38,618 bases of DNA, taken from NCBI GenBank assembly GCA_002350765.1, contig DEFK01000023.1, positions 27,021 through 65,638 of the forward strand, written 5' to 3'. Positions 15,539 to 25,406 of this stretch are shown here, in pieces. The position numbers were made by a program, and so were the translations under genes. How positions within the stretch are numbered: the stretch's first letter is position 1; every line of letters begins with the position of its first letter. Below the pieces are notes generated by a model, which saw nothing but the letters and a program-made list of their open reading frames with translations, did no database searches and was not told the DNA's origin. Origin of the DNA: Ruminococcaceae bacterium UBA2854. Its GTDB lineage: Bacteria > Bacillota > Clostridia > Oscillospirales > Acutalibacteraceae.

Positions 15539-16601
15539 TTTTTCTCTCCATAATAAACCGTTCAATAAAGTAAACAACCGTGTTGATTTCTTTTTGTGTA
15601 CCTGCGGTAATGCGGATATAATCTCCCATCCACCTTATAGCGATTGAGTTATCCTTGAGATATTCCCAAAGCTCTTTACCGAAGCCTGTTTTTACAAATA
15701 CAAAATTGGTTTTTGTTTTAAAAACATAGAAATCTTCACATAAGCCGCTGAGCCTAACTAACTCATTATACAGCTTTTTTGTATTTTCAACAATAGTTTT
15801 TATACGATTATTTAAAAATATTTTATTCTTGTAGAGCTTAGAGCCTATTGCCTGGGAAATACTGTTGACGTTATAGGGGGATTTAACAGCCGCTATTGCG
15901 CGGGAAATAGTTTCGTTGGATACAGCGAAACCCAGTCTAAGCGCGGCGCTTCCGAGAGCTTTCGACGCGGTTCTGAATACGATAAGATTGCTGTATTCGT
16001 TTACATCCTTAATCAGGGAATTGCTTTCATCCCAGAAATCCATATAAGCCTCGTCAAGAACTACCAAAGCGTTAACTGACTTTACAAGCTTCTCGGCTTC
16101 GCTCTTGGTTATACCCTGACCTGTGGGATTACAGGGGTTGGAGAATATAATAAGACTGATATTCTCGTTATTCACCGTATCAATAAGAGCGTCTATATCA
16201 ATATTCAAAGTCTCGTTCTTTTTGAACTTAACGCAAGGGTTTTCGGTTATACTGCTGTAGAACTCATACATACTGAAATCGGGAGTAACCGTAAGGAGCC
16301 TGTCCCCTTTCTTTAAGAAAGCGGATTCTATAAGGAAAATAAGCTCGTCGGAGCCGTTACCGACTGTAACGTTCTTATAGTCTATACCGTAAAACTCGGA
16401 AAAGCTTTTACGAAGCTCTGCACACAGAGGATCGGGATAACGGTTAAAATCGAGATTATGTATAACATTATCAACCGTATTCATAAAATCAGCGTCATAG
16501 TTCAGCGTACACTCGTTGGCGTCGAGCCTTATTTTATACTCGCCCGATATAGGCTCGTACGGTACTAAATTTTTTATTTTATCATTTAAAATATAAGACA
16601 A
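15507..16601 (-). CDS. hisC: Histidinol-phosphate aminotransferase
   Basis: HisC transfers the amino group from glutamate to imidazole acetol phosphate. The 364-residue fold-type I PLP enzyme has RLDANEC near 25-31, NPCNPTG at 155-161, the cofactor-binding D in VLDEAYMDF, and the Schiff-base lysine K214 in RTASKALGSA. It starts with TTG (16599-16601) preceded by GGTGATTTAA. It is 10 bp after hisD and overlaps hisB by 32 bp. Confidence 0.94.
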   Translation of the reverse strand: MSYILNDKIKNLVPYEPISGEYKIRLDANECTLNYDADFMNTVDNVIHNLDFNRYPDPLCAELRKSFSEFYGIDYKNVTVGNGSDELIFLIESAFLKKGDRLLTVTPDFSMYEFYSSITENPCVKFKKNETLNIDIDALIDTVNNENISLIIFSNPCNPTGQGITKSEAEKLVKSVNALVVLDEAYMDFWDESNSLIKDVNEYSNLIVFRTASKALGSAALRLGFAVSNETISRAIAAVKSPYNVNSISQAIGSKLYKNKIFLNNRIKTIVENTKKLYNELVRLSGLCEDFYVFKTKTNFVFVKTGFGKELWEYLKDNSIAIRWMGDYIRITAGTQKEINTVVYFIERFIMERKNEKCRIKQND

Positions 16602-16611
16602 TTAAATCACC

Positions 16612-17901
16612 TTATTTATCAAATCTGACCTTAATTGAGTTAGCGTGAGCCGTAAGCCCTTCAACCTCGGCGAATCTTACAATATCGTCGGACTGCTCCT
16701 TTAAGGCGTCCTCGGTATAATAGATGAAGCTCGATTTTTTAACGAAGCTGTCTACAGAAAGCGGGCTGAAAAATCTAGCCGTACCGCTTGTCGGCAATAC
16801 GTGGTTTGGACCCGCGAAATAATCTCCGAGAGGCTCGGGACTATAGTTTCCGAGGAATACGGAGCCAGCGTTATCGAGCTTACCGACATACTCCATAGGA
16901 TTTTCACAGCATACCTCGAGATGCTCGGGAGCGAGCTCGTTGGCGAACTCGACAGCCTGCGCCATATCGGAGCATACTATAACAGCGCCGTAGTTTTTAA
17001 GCGACTCTTTTATAATATCTTTTCTTTCGAGCTTTTCACACTGGACTTTAAGCTCAGCCTTAACATTTTCAGCCAGCGTCTTTGAGTTAGTCAGGAGTAT
17101 TGAGCTCGCGAGTTTATCGTGCTCAGCCTGGCTCATTAAATCGGCGGCTAAGAAATCGGGCTTAGCGGTTTCATCAGCTATAATAAGAATTTCGCTCGGG
17201 CCCGCTATCATATCAATATCGACAACGCCGTAAAGCAGCTTTTTAGCTGTAGCTACGAAGATATTACCAGGACCGACGATTTTATCTACCTTCGGAACCT
17301 GCTCGGTGCCGTAAGCCAAAGCTGCTACAGCCTGAGCTCCGCCCATTAAAAAGATTCTGTCTACGCCCGCGATTTTAGCCGCGGCGATAATATCGGGATT
17401 GGGTTTACCGTCCTTTGAGGGCGGTGTGGTCATAACGATTTCCTTACAGCCAGCGAGCTTGGCGGGAATCGCGTTCATTAGCACGGATGACGGATAAGCC
17501 GCCGTACCTCCCGGAACATAAAGACCGACTCTCTCGAGTCCGCGTACACGCTGTCCCATAATAACGCCGTTTTCCTTAGTGGTAAGCCACGACTGCTGTA
17601 CCTGGCGTTTATGGAAATCTCTTATATTCTCAGCCGCTTTTTCGAGCGTGCTTATATAGTCCTTGTCGCAGGACTGGATCAGGCTTTCTATTTCGTCAAC
17701 GGAAATCTCCGTTTTTTCGGGAGCCTTACCGTCGAATTTAACCGTATATTCGTATACTGCCTTGTCGCCGTTTTCTTTTACGTTATTTATAATATCTAAA
17801 ACAATATCGGAAACGTCTTTAGCGCCGCTTTGGGAACGCTCTTTTAACGTTTCGATAAAGCTGTATTCATCTTTTCCGTTAGCGATTACGGTAGTTATCA
17901 T
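16612..17901 (-). CDS. hisD: Histidinol dehydrogenase
   Basis: HisD oxidises histidinol to histidine in two NAD-dependent steps with zinc. The 429-residue protein shows GLERVGLYVPGGTAAYPS in the first third, IDMIAGPSEILIIAD, the AEHD zinc segment and the catalytic ELAPEHLEV. The start ATG overlaps the hisG stop by 4 bp. Confidence 0.97.
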   Translation of the reverse strand: MITTVIANGKDEYSFIETLKERSQSGAKDVSDIVLDIINNVKENGDKAVYEYTVKFDGKAPEKTEISVDEIESLIQSCDKDYISTLEKAAENIRDFHKRQVQQSWLTTKENGVIMGQRVRGLERVGLYVPGGTAAYPSSVLMNAIPAKLAGCKEIVMTTPPSKDGKPNPDIIAAAKIAGVDRIFLMGGAQAVAALAYGTEQVPKVDKIVGPGNIFVATAKKLLYGVVDIDMIAGPSEILIIADETAKPDFLAADLMSQAEHDKLASSILLTNSKTLAENVKAELKVQCEKLERKDIIKESLKNYGAVIVCSDMAQAVEFANELAPEHLEVCCENPMEYVGKLDNAGSVFLGNYSPEPLGDYFAGPNHVLPTSGTARFFSPLSVDSFVKKSSFIYYTEDALKEQSDDIVRFAEVEGLTAHANSIKVRFDK

Positions 17902-18527
17902 TTAACCTCTGCCTCCATTTTATTGACGAGTTCCTCTATCTCGCTTTTTCTAAGCTTTAAGCTCGCGGTATTGGCGATTAATCTCGCCGAAATATCGGTA
18001 ACATACTCGATTACGTTAAGATTATTCGCTTTTAAGGTTGAGCCTGTTTCAACGATATCAACAATACCGTCGGAAAGTCCAACAAGCGGAGCGAGCTCTA
18101 CGGAACCCTCAATTTTTATAACACTTACGTCCATATCCTTGCCCTCGAAAAAGGTGCGGGTAACTTTAGGATATTTTGTAGCGATTGTTTTTGTGCCGTA
18201 GCCGTGGTAAAAATCGTTGCCTTTTTTACAGGCGAGCGCGAATCTGCACTTGCCGAAGCCTAAATCCAACAGCTCGTAAAAGGATGTGCCTTTTTCGAGA
18301 ATAGTATCCTTACCGACTACGCCTAAATCGCAGACGCCGTGTTCAACGTAAGTAATAACGTCGGCGGCTTTTGCGAGCACAACCTCGAATTTACCGTCGG
18401 CAATACTTAGAATAAGCTTTCTGCCTTTGTTATGTACTTCGTCGCAATTATATCCGAGCTTTTCGAAAAGCTCTATTGTCGATTTTTCGAGTCTGCCCTT
18501 TGTAAGAGCGATTCTTATCGGATTCAT
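17898..18527 (-). CDS. hisG: ATP phosphoribosyltransferase, short catalytic form HisG
   Basis: HisG starts histidine synthesis by joining PRPP to ATP. I choose ATG 18527 behind GGTGATT, giving 209 residues: the short HisGS form without the C-terminal regulatory ACT-like domain, which needs HisZ. Visible motifs are IALTKGRLE at the start, GVCDLGVVGKDT, and the PRPP loop region DIVETGSTLKAN. It starts 1 bp after the hisZ stop, matching the required HisG-HisZ partnership. Confidence 0.96.
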   Translation of the reverse strand: MNPIRIALTKGRLEKSTIELFEKLGYNCDEVHNKGRKLILSIADGKFEVVLAKAADVITYVEHGVCDLGVVGKDTILEKGTSFYELLDLGFGKCRFALACKKGNDFYHGYGTKTIATKYPKVTRTFFEGKDMDVSVIKIEGSVELAPLVGLSDGIVDIVETGSTLKANNLNVIEYVTDISARLIANTASLKLRKSEIEELVNKMEAEVK

Positions 18528-18528
18528 T

Positions 18529-19695
18529 TTAATCACCAAATACTTCAAACTTTTTTATACCGAGCTTTTCGGCGAACTCGCGAGCCTCGTTTTCGTCGGA
18601 TAAATCCGAAAACTGCGCGCGTATTCCGCTTTCTACAAGCTTTTCAGTATACGCTATAGCGTCCATAATATCTTCGTCCTTTTCGGCGAATACCAAAACC
18701 TCGGGGATATTGCTTTTAGAGCGGTATCTCGCTTCTTCGGCGAGATGATTGATATTTACGGCAAATCCCGACGCGCCCATATTGTTGTTAAACTCGCCGA
18801 AGATTTTATCGTAGCGTCCGCCCGAAAGGATAGCGTCGCCGTAGCCAATTGCGTAGCCTGTAAATATAATACCGCTGTAATACTCGTTCTGCTGAACAAG
18901 ACCTAAATCGACGATTATTTTATCGTTCATACCGAGCTTACATAAATCCTTATAAAGACTCTTTAAATAATCAAGCGCCTCTATAGCCTTCGGAAGTTTT
19001 ATAAGCTCCTCGGCTTTCTCGAAAACCTCCTCGCCGCCGAATAGCGACGGGAATTTTCTTATAGCCTTAACGGTATCGTCCTGCTCAAGCTTATCGAGCT
19101 CGAAGTTAAGCGCGGAGAAGTTCTTATTCTCGATATAATTCTTTATATTATCCTTTAAATCATCATCAGCATCAAGCGAATCTATAAGCGAGGTATACAA
19201 CAGCGAATGGCCTACTTCGATTCTGAAATCAGAGCAAACGGCTTTAAGACATTGGATAGCGGTTGTGATAACCTCTAAATCGGCTCTCTTACCCTTTGAG
19301 CCGATAAGCTCAATACCCATCTGCATAATCTCGTTGCTTCTTCCCGTATAGCTCGGGTTATTGCGGTACACCGCCTGTTTATAATACAGTCTTACGGGTA
19401 GTACCTCGTTTTGCATACGGGTTGAAACAAGCCTTGCTATAGGCAGGGTTGAATCGGGACGCACTACTACAATCTTACCGTTGTTATCGGTTGTCTTAAA
19501 CATAGACTCGGGAGATATACCGCTCGACTCGGGTGAAAACAAATCGTAATACTCGAGAGCAGGAGTTATTACACGATGGAACTGGTGATTCTCAAACACC
19601 TTCTGGATTTTTTTGCACACATAATCTACCGCGGTACACTCTTTAAAAAGGTAGTCCTTAGTACCCTCGGGAGTTATTTTTAAGTTCTTCTTCAT
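18529..19695 (-). CDS. hisZ: ATP phosphoribosyltransferase regulatory subunit HisZ
   Basis: HisZ is a histidyl-tRNA synthetase paralogue without aminoacylation activity that binds histidine and controls HisGS. The 388-residue protein has class II core features: PEGTKDYL near the start, motif 2-like LPVRLYYKQAVYRN, and SGGRYDKIFGEF; it lacks a full HisRS anticodon-binding domain. First gene of the his operon, ribosome site GAGGT, with its promoter immediately upstream. Confidence 0.92.
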   Translation of the reverse strand: MKKNLKITPEGTKDYLFKECTAVDYVCKKIQKVFENHQFHRVITPALEYYDLFSPESSGISPESMFKTTDNNGKIVVVRPDSTLPIARLVSTRMQNEVLPVRLYYKQAVYRNNPSYTGRSNEIMQMGIELIGSKGKRADLEVITTAIQCLKAVCSDFRIEVGHSLLYTSLIDSLDADDDLKDNIKNYIENKNFSALNFELDKLEQDDTVKAIRKFPSLFGGEEVFEKAEELIKLPKAIEALDYLKSLYKDLCKLGMNDKIIVDLGLVQQNEYYSGIIFTGYAIGYGDAILSGGRYDKIFGEFNNNMGASGFAVNINHLAEEARYRSKSNIPEVLVFAEKDEDIMDAIAYTEKLVESGIRAQFSDLSDENEAREFAEKLGIKKFEVFGD

Positions 19696-19720
19696 AAAAT
19701 TACCTCACACTTTAGCGTGC

Positions 19721-19738
19721 TAATATGTTAACATATTA
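19721..19738. promoter_or_regulatory. 18-bp perfect palindrome, likely operator of the his operon
   Basis: TAATATGTTAACATATTA is its own complement and covers the -10 of the his promoter. Its centre GTTAAC is also the centre of the E. coli Trp repressor operator. TrpR-family proteins (YerC type) have been proposed as histidine regulators in Firmicutes, so such a protein is a reasonable candidate; this link is inference. Confidence 0.65.
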
Positions 19739-19753
19739 AATTAATCTTGTCAA
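19725..19753 (-). promoter_or_regulatory. hisZ: his operon promoter
   Basis: A consensus TTGACA (19748-19753) is followed after 17 bases by TAACAT (19725-19730) on the minus strand. The -35 contains the TGA stop codon of the upstream permease gene. The predicted leader is only about 20 nt, which leaves no room for a T-box or attenuator. Confidence 0.75.
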
Positions 19754-21006
19754 CTCTCATCCTCGGAAGCGTTATTTTTATCATTTTTTTCATCTTTTTT
19801 CTTCTTAATTACCTTAGCCTTCATATTGGTTACACCCGAGGATTTTACAACAGCCATATTGATAACTCTTTCGGCGTTTTCGCCCTTCATCTCTAATCTT
19901 TTGTGCATTCTTCTGCCGATAAGAGTATAGATAGCGGCGAAAATCGGAGTACCCAGAATCATTCCCGGGAAGCCGAACAGTCCGCCCGCGACTAAAACCG
20001 AGAACATCGACCAGAAGCCGACAAGACCTACCTGTGAGCCGACAATCTTGGGTCCGATAAGGTTTCCGTCTATCTGCTGGAATATGATAATCATTATAAT
20101 GAACTCGATGCAGTAAGCGGGGTTAACGAGCAGTAATAACAGCGCGCTCGGGATTCCGCCTATAAACGGACCGAAGAACGGTATAATGTTACATACCGCT
20201 ACGATAACGGCAATCAGAAGCGAATACGGAAGTCCTCTAAGCGACATATAAACGAAAACCATTAATCCGATAATCGACGAGTCGAGAATCTTACCGACAA
20301 GGAATTTACCGCACTTATTATCGGAAACATTTATAATCTCATATATAGTCGGCATCCATTTTGTCGGGAGGAAAGCCGCTCCGAATCTCTTTAACTGAGC
20401 GCATAAGAAATCCTTGGAGCCGAGCATATAAATAGAAAGGATAAACGCCATAATCCAGTTGTAGAAGAAATTAGCGGTACTCATCGCCGCGGAATATACT
20501 CTTCCCGAAGTCGCCGTAAAATCGGAAACTGAACTGATTAATCCCGTAACGAACTTGTTGAAGGATTCAAGGAAGCTTAAATTCAGGTGGAAACGCTCGT
20601 TTATCCATAAACTTACACCCGCTGTTATCTCTTTAAAGCTTCTAATATAACCCGGGATGTGCTTAATAAGACTCGAAACGCTTGTCGAGAACTGCGGAAT
20701 GAGAATCGAAAGGAAAAATCCTATTAATCCGAAAACCACTACGTAGGTAACAATAAGCGCTAACGGTTTTCTTATCTTAGCGAATTTAGGGGATTTTATC
20801 TTTCCGAAAACCTTGTTTTCAAAAAATCTGAACGGAAAATTCAGCAGATAAGCGATTCCGAAAGCGTATACAAACGGAGTTAATACGCCGAATAAATTGC
20901 AAACCGCTCCCCAGAGATTATCCACATTATCCTTGATAAAAAGGAGGAATACCGCGAAGGTAATACATATAAGTATTCCCGTCAGCTTGTTGAATTTTTT
21001 CTTCAT
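19750..21006 (-). CDS. AI-2E family transporter (PerM/YdbI-like permease)
   Basis: This 418-residue membrane protein has paired N-terminal helices (about 8-27, 31-57), a third and fourth near 81-106, a long periplasm-facing segment with the helix-breaking ISxxVSDF region, and a C-terminal block of helices with GLPYSLLIAVIVAVCNIIPFFGPFIGG and IGPKIVGSQVGLVGFWSMFSVLVAGGLFG, the family hallmark. The C-terminus is a lysine- and aspartate-rich cytoplasmic tail. Members move AI-2, ions or metabolites; the substrate here is unknown. It follows polC by 19 bp and probably shares its transcript; no terminator separates it from hisZ. Confidence 0.88.
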   Translation of the reverse strand: MKKKFNKLTGILICITFAVFLLFIKDNVDNLWGAVCNLFGVLTPFVYAFGIAYLLNFPFRFFENKVFGKIKSPKFAKIRKPLALIVTYVVVFGLIGFFLSILIPQFSTSVSSLIKHIPGYIRSFKEITAGVSLWINERFHLNLSFLESFNKFVTGLISSVSDFTATSGRVYSAAMSTANFFYNWIMAFILSIYMLGSKDFLCAQLKRFGAAFLPTKWMPTIYEIINVSDNKCGKFLVGKILDSSIIGLMVFVYMSLRGLPYSLLIAVIVAVCNIIPFFGPFIGGIPSALLLLLVNPAYCIEFIIMIIIFQQIDGNLIGPKIVGSQVGLVGFWSMFSVLVAGGLFGFPGMILGTPIFAAIYTLIGRRMHKRLEMKGENAERVINMAVVKSSGVTNMKAKVIKKKKDEKNDKNNASEDES

Positions 21007-21025
21007 AAAAAAACCATCCTTTCGT

Positions 21026-24000
21026 TTAAAAGAGCGACATCTGAGCGCTGTCGGGTAAATCTCCCGTAGCGCCGCAAACCTTTAATAATTCCATAACTGT
21101 TTTCGAAACCTTGGATTTCATCTGTAGTTCCTCAAGCGACAGGAAATCGCCCTTAGAGCAGGATTCCTCCAAGGAAATCGCCGCCGACTCGCCTACACCC
21201 GGTAAGGCGCAGAACGGCATACGGATTTTCCCGTCCTCAACCATAAAGGTATTAGCCTTTGACTTATAAATATCTATCGGCAGAATTTCAACGCCTCTCG
21301 CCATCATTTCATTGACAATCTGAAGCATACCGAATTCCGCGTTATCCTTAGCCGTAGCCTCATAGCTGAGCTGTTTTATATTACGCATTTTTTCCTGAAC
21401 TGCTTCTCTGCCCTTCATAACGGTAGCGCCGTCGAAGTTATCATTACGGACGGTAAAGTACGCCGCATAATACTCAACGGGCTTATGAACCTTATACCAA
21501 CCGAGTCTCAGCGCGGCTATCATATACGCCGCGGCGTGAGCTTTCGGGAACATATACTTGATTTTAAGACAGGAATCAACGTACCAGTCGGGTACGTTAT
21601 GCTCCTTAAACGCGTTGAAATGCTCTTCGTTAAACAGCTTAGTAGCGTTACCCTTACGGGTAATCTCCATTATTTTAAACGCCATACTGGGCTCTAAGCC
21701 CTTATGGAGAAGATAGGTCATAATAGAATCTCGGGTACCTATAACCTCGGAAATTGTACAAGTGCCTTTCTTAATTAGCTCCTGCGCGTTTCCGAGCCAT
21801 ACATCGGTACCGTGCGAAAGTCCCGAAATCTGGAGCAAGTCCGAGAACGTCTTGGGCTGAGCCTCAAGAAGCATACCCTTAACGAAGTCGGTTCCGCACT
21901 CGGGCATTGACAGAGTACCTGTTTCAAAGCTGATATCGTCAGCCGTAACGCCAAGCGCCTTTGGAGAAGTAAACAGCGACATAACGTCGGGGTCGCTCAT
22001 ACTTACATCCATAACGGGGATTCCCGTAAACTCCTCAAGATAGTGGTATATCGTAGGCACATCGTGTCCGAGCTCATCGAGCTTGGTGATAGTATCGTGG
22101 ATAGAGTGGAAGTCGAAGTGCGTTGTTATATTATCGCTTTTAACGTCGTTCGCGGGATGCTGTACGGGACAGAAATCGTAGATTTCGTAACCCTTGGGCA
22201 CTACTACCATTCCGCCCGGATGCTGGCCTGTGGTACGCTTAATATCGGTACAGCCGATAGCAAGACGTTTTTCCTCGGCTTTATGATAGCTTAAATTATT
22301 TTCTTCCTCATATTTTTTAACAAAGCCGATAGCGGTTTTATCCGCTACGGTAGAAATAGTACCCGCCTTGAATACGTGGTCGCGTCCGAAGAGCTCCTCC
22401 GTATATCTATGGGCTTTCGACTGATACTCGCCGCTGAAGTTAAGGTCGATATCGGGAACCTTATCTCCCTTGAATCCGAGGAAGGTTTCAAACGGTATTT
22501 CGTGGCCGTCTCTGTCCATAGGAGTTCCGCACTCGGGACAGTCTTTAGGCGGCATATCGAAGCCTGAGCCGTATTCGCCGTGCTCGAAAAATTCGCTGTG
22601 GCAGCATTTCGGGCAAACATAGTGAGGACACAGCGGGTTAACCTCGGAAATACCCGACATTGTAGCGACGAATGAAGAACCTACGCTTCCTCGCGAGCCG
22701 ACAAGATAGCCGTGCGCCTCGCTGTCGGCAACCAGCTTCTGGGCTGTCATATAAAGCACGGAGTAGCCGTACTTGTTAATAGCGTCGAGTTCTTTCTTTA
22801 GGCGGGCTTCAACAAGCTCGGGTAAAGGATCGCCGTATTTTTTCTTTGTTCTTTCCCAGGTAATATCGTTAAGCTGCTGTTCGGCTCCCTCGATAAACGG
22901 AGGGAAGTTACCATCGGGAATCGGCTGGATATTCTCTATACTGTCAGCGATTTTATTGGTATTTTCCACAACAATCTCGTACGCCTTTTCTTTACCGAGA
23001 TAAGAGAATTCCTCGAGCATCTCAGCTGTGGTTCTGTAATAAAGCGGAGCCTGGTTAGCGGCGTCGGTATAGCCTTGTCCCGCCTGTAATATCATTCTGA
23101 AATCAGCGTCGGTAGGCTCCATAAAATGAACGTCGCAGGTAGCTACAACGGGGATATTAAGCTCCTCGCCGAGCTTTACGACCTGGCGGTTCAAATCCTC
23201 TAAATCTTTCATACTTTTATACTGACCGTTTCTCAGCATAAACTCATTATTAGCCGCGGGCTGGATTTCAAGATAATCGTGGAATTTAGCGATTTTGCGT
23301 ATCTCGTCCTTAGACTTTCCGCCGATAATCGCGCGCATAAGCTGGCCCGCCTCGCAAGCTGAGCCGATTAAAAGTCCTTCCCTGTGCTTAACAAGCTCGG
23401 ATTTAGGAATACGCGGTTTTTTATAAAAATACTCTAAATGGCTTAGAGAGATAAGCTTGTACAAATTCTTTAAGCCCGTAAGGTTTTTAACAAGGATAAT
23501 CTGATGGTAAGTCGGGAGCTTCTTAAAATCTCCGCCTACTATCTTAGTATTGATGTCTTTTACTTCGTTAATACTGTAATCGTTCTTTAATCTTTTGCAA
23601 AGCTCGATAAATATTGCCGAGAGCATACGCGCGTCATCGGTGGCTCTATGGTGGTTGAAGTCGCCGAGCCTCAGATATTTGGCTACCGTATCGAGCTTAC
23701 AGTTTTTAATATCGCTTAGAATATTTCGGCAGATAACTACGGTATCAACCGACGTACTATCATATTTAACGCCCATATTCTCGCACGCTACGCGGATAAA
23801 GCTTGTATCAAACGGAGCGTTATGCGCTACGAGCACCTCGCCGTCGGCGAATTCGAGAAAGGCTTTAACGGCTTCGGACTGTGAGGGAGCGTCCTTTACC
23901 ATTGAATCGGTAATTCCCGTAAGCTCGGTTATCCTCGCGGGAATTGGCATTTCGGGGTTAACGAAGGTTGAAAACTCATCAACAACCTCGCCGTTTACCA

Positions 24001-25387
24001 CCTTAACCGCGCCGATTTCGGTAATCTTATCCCTATTAGCGGAAAGTCCCGTTGTCTCAATATCGAAGCAGATAAAGGTACCGTCAAGGCTTTCGTTTTT
24101 ATCGCCTGAAACGGACTCTACGAGGTCGTCGATAAAGTACGCCTCGGTTCCGTATAAAATCTTGATTTTCTGTTCGTCGGAGTTGATTTTCCTCGCGGTA
24201 TTCATAGCCTCGGGGAAAGCCTGGGCTACGCCGTGGTCGGTAATCGCGATTGCGGGATGTCCCCAGGACGCCGCTCTCTGGATAAGTTTTTTAGCGGGAG
24301 TCATACCGTCCATCTGCGACATATTGGTATGGAGGTGGAGCTCTACGCGCTTTTTGGGAGCGTTATCGACAACTTTTATCTTTTGGGCGGTGGAGATACT
24401 TCTCGCGTTAATAACGATACCGCCCGCGAACTTATCGAACTCAACGTCGCCGCTTACAACAATCGCGTCGCCCGTTTTTATCTTTTCGACAATTTTTGTA
24501 TTGTTTATCGGGCCGAATACCTTTACGGTAATCGAGCCTGTGTAGTCGGTAATATCTATTGTGATAATATTCTTATCACCCGAGCGGGTTACTTTCTTCT
24601 CGAAAGCGAATACATCGCCCCATACAGTCACCTTGCCTGAGTCATAGGCTACGTGGGATATAGGAATCATCTTACCGTTACCCGACCTGCCGTATAACGG
24701 GCGGACGGATTCGGGGATAATCTGCGGTGTTAAGAACTTACCCTTTCTGATTTCGATTTCCCGCGCCTTACTCTCGGCGCGCTCTTTCGCGTTTTCTTTA
24801 GCGGAGTCTTCCTCGCTCTCGAACATTTCGGCGATTTTCTCGAGGTTTTCCCGCTGTATCTTCTTTTCCGCGTTTATCTGCGAGTCGATATATTCCTGAC
24901 TGTCTATATCAACGGAGGTTACGCCGTCGTAGGTTACATTAATTTCCCTGCCGAATTCCTTATAAACCAACCTGGCAAGCTCAACGTCAAACTCGATGCT
25001 GTCTAAAAGCGCTTTACCGCCGTTGTTCAGGGTAATGTTAAGCGTATCACCGTTTAATACTACTTCGCTGTTTTTAAATGTGCCGTTGATTCTCGGCATA
25101 GAGAATTTCAGTTCATTTACAAGCTCCTGGAAATAATCAGCCGAAAAAAGCTCCGATTTAAAGCAGGGGTGAATTGTCGCCTTGGATAACGCGAGAGAGG
25201 ATTTTGCGATTAAACTCTCGGCGTTATGTAAATCCCTGCGGCTTACAAGGGTGTTTAAATCAAGATAAATCTCAACCGTTCTCAGCGAAGAATTTACCTT
25301 AACTTCCTTAATTTCAGCATTATTTATTTCAGGAGATATTCTGTTTTCTTCAATAAAACTTCCGAATACTTCACTTAATTTTTTCAT
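21026..25387 (-). CDS. polC: DNA polymerase III alpha subunit, PolC type
   Basis: PolC is the main replicative polymerase of low-GC Gram-positives and carries its own proofreading. Along its 1453 residues: N-terminal domains (1-220), an OB fold (about 240-335), the PHP domain opening at VELHLHTNMSQMDGM (348-362), the DEDD exonuclease inserted in it, starting at FDIETTGL (441-448), PHP resuming near 610, a four-cysteine zinc motif (CPKCCHSEFF and CPECGTPM), the palm acid motif PDIDLNFSG, fingers, and a C-terminal helix-hairpin-helix region. The C-terminus QMSLF resembles a sliding-clamp binding peptide. Gene order after ispG is standard for Clostridia. Confidence 0.98.
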   Translation of the reverse strand: MKKLSEVFGSFIEENRISPEINNAEIKEVKVNSSLRTVEIYLDLNTLVSRRDLHNAESLIAKSSLALSKATIHPCFKSELFSADYFQELVNELKFSMPRINGTFKNSEVVLNGDTLNITLNNGGKALLDSIEFDVELARLVYKEFGREINVTYDGVTSVDIDSQEYIDSQINAEKKIQRENLEKIAEMFESEEDSAKENAKERAESKAREIEIRKGKFLTPQIIPESVRPLYGRSGNGKMIPISHVAYDSGKVTVWGDVFAFEKKVTRSGDKNIITIDITDYTGSITVKVFGPINNTKIVEKIKTGDAIVVSGDVEFDKFAGGIVINARSISTAQKIKVVDNAPKKRVELHLHTNMSQMDGMTPAKKLIQRAASWGHPAIAITDHGVAQAFPEAMNTARKINSDEQKIKILYGTEAYFIDDLVESVSGDKNESLDGTFICFDIETTGLSANRDKITEIGAVKVVNGEVVDEFSTFVNPEMPIPARITELTGITDSMVKDAPSQSEAVKAFLEFADGEVLVAHNAPFDTSFIRVACENMGVKYDSTSVDTVVICRNILSDIKNCKLDTVAKYLRLGDFNHHRATDDARMLSAIFIELCKRLKNDYSINEVKDINTKIVGGDFKKLPTYHQIILVKNLTGLKNLYKLISLSHLEYFYKKPRIPKSELVKHREGLLIGSACEAGQLMRAIIGGKSKDEIRKIAKFHDYLEIQPAANNEFMLRNGQYKSMKDLEDLNRQVVKLGEELNIPVVATCDVHFMEPTDADFRMILQAGQGYTDAANQAPLYYRTTAEMLEEFSYLGKEKAYEIVVENTNKIADSIENIQPIPDGNFPPFIEGAEQQLNDITWERTKKKYGDPLPELVEARLKKELDAINKYGYSVLYMTAQKLVADSEAHGYLVGSRGSVGSSFVATMSGISEVNPLCPHYVCPKCCHSEFFEHGEYGSGFDMPPKDCPECGTPMDRDGHEIPFETFLGFKGDKVPDIDLNFSGEYQSKAHRYTEELFGRDHVFKAGTISTVADKTAIGFVKKYEEENNLSYHKAEEKRLAIGCTDIKRTTGQHPGGMVVVPKGYEIYDFCPVQHPANDVKSDNITTHFDFHSIHDTITKLDELGHDVPTIYHYLEEFTGIPVMDVSMSDPDVMSLFTSPKALGVTADDISFETGTLSMPECGTDFVKGMLLEAQPKTFSDLLQISGLSHGTDVWLGNAQELIKKGTCTISEVIGTRDSIMTYLLHKGLEPSMAFKIMEITRKGNATKLFNEEHFNAFKEHNVPDWYVDSCLKIKYMFPKAHAAAYMIAALRLGWYKVHKPVEYYAAYFTVRNDNFDGATVMKGREAVQEKMRNIKQLSYEATAKDNAEFGMLQIVNEMMARGVEILPIDIYKSKANTFMVEDGKIRMPFCALPGVGESAAISLEESCSKGDFLSLEELQMKSKVSKTVMELLKVCGATGDLPDSAQMSLF

Positions 25388-25406
25388 TATACTTCCTTAA
25401 TTTAGC

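Noticed and set aside
19696..19747. T-box or His attenuator upstream of hisZ
   Set aside because: The predicted leader is about 20 nt, too short for either, and no T-box sequence was seen.
23595..24545. A 316-codon open frame on the plus strand inside polC
   Set aside because: It is antisense to the exonuclease/PHP part of PolC, has no ribosome site and codes a low-complexity Ser/Ile/Thr-rich sequence typical of shadow frames.
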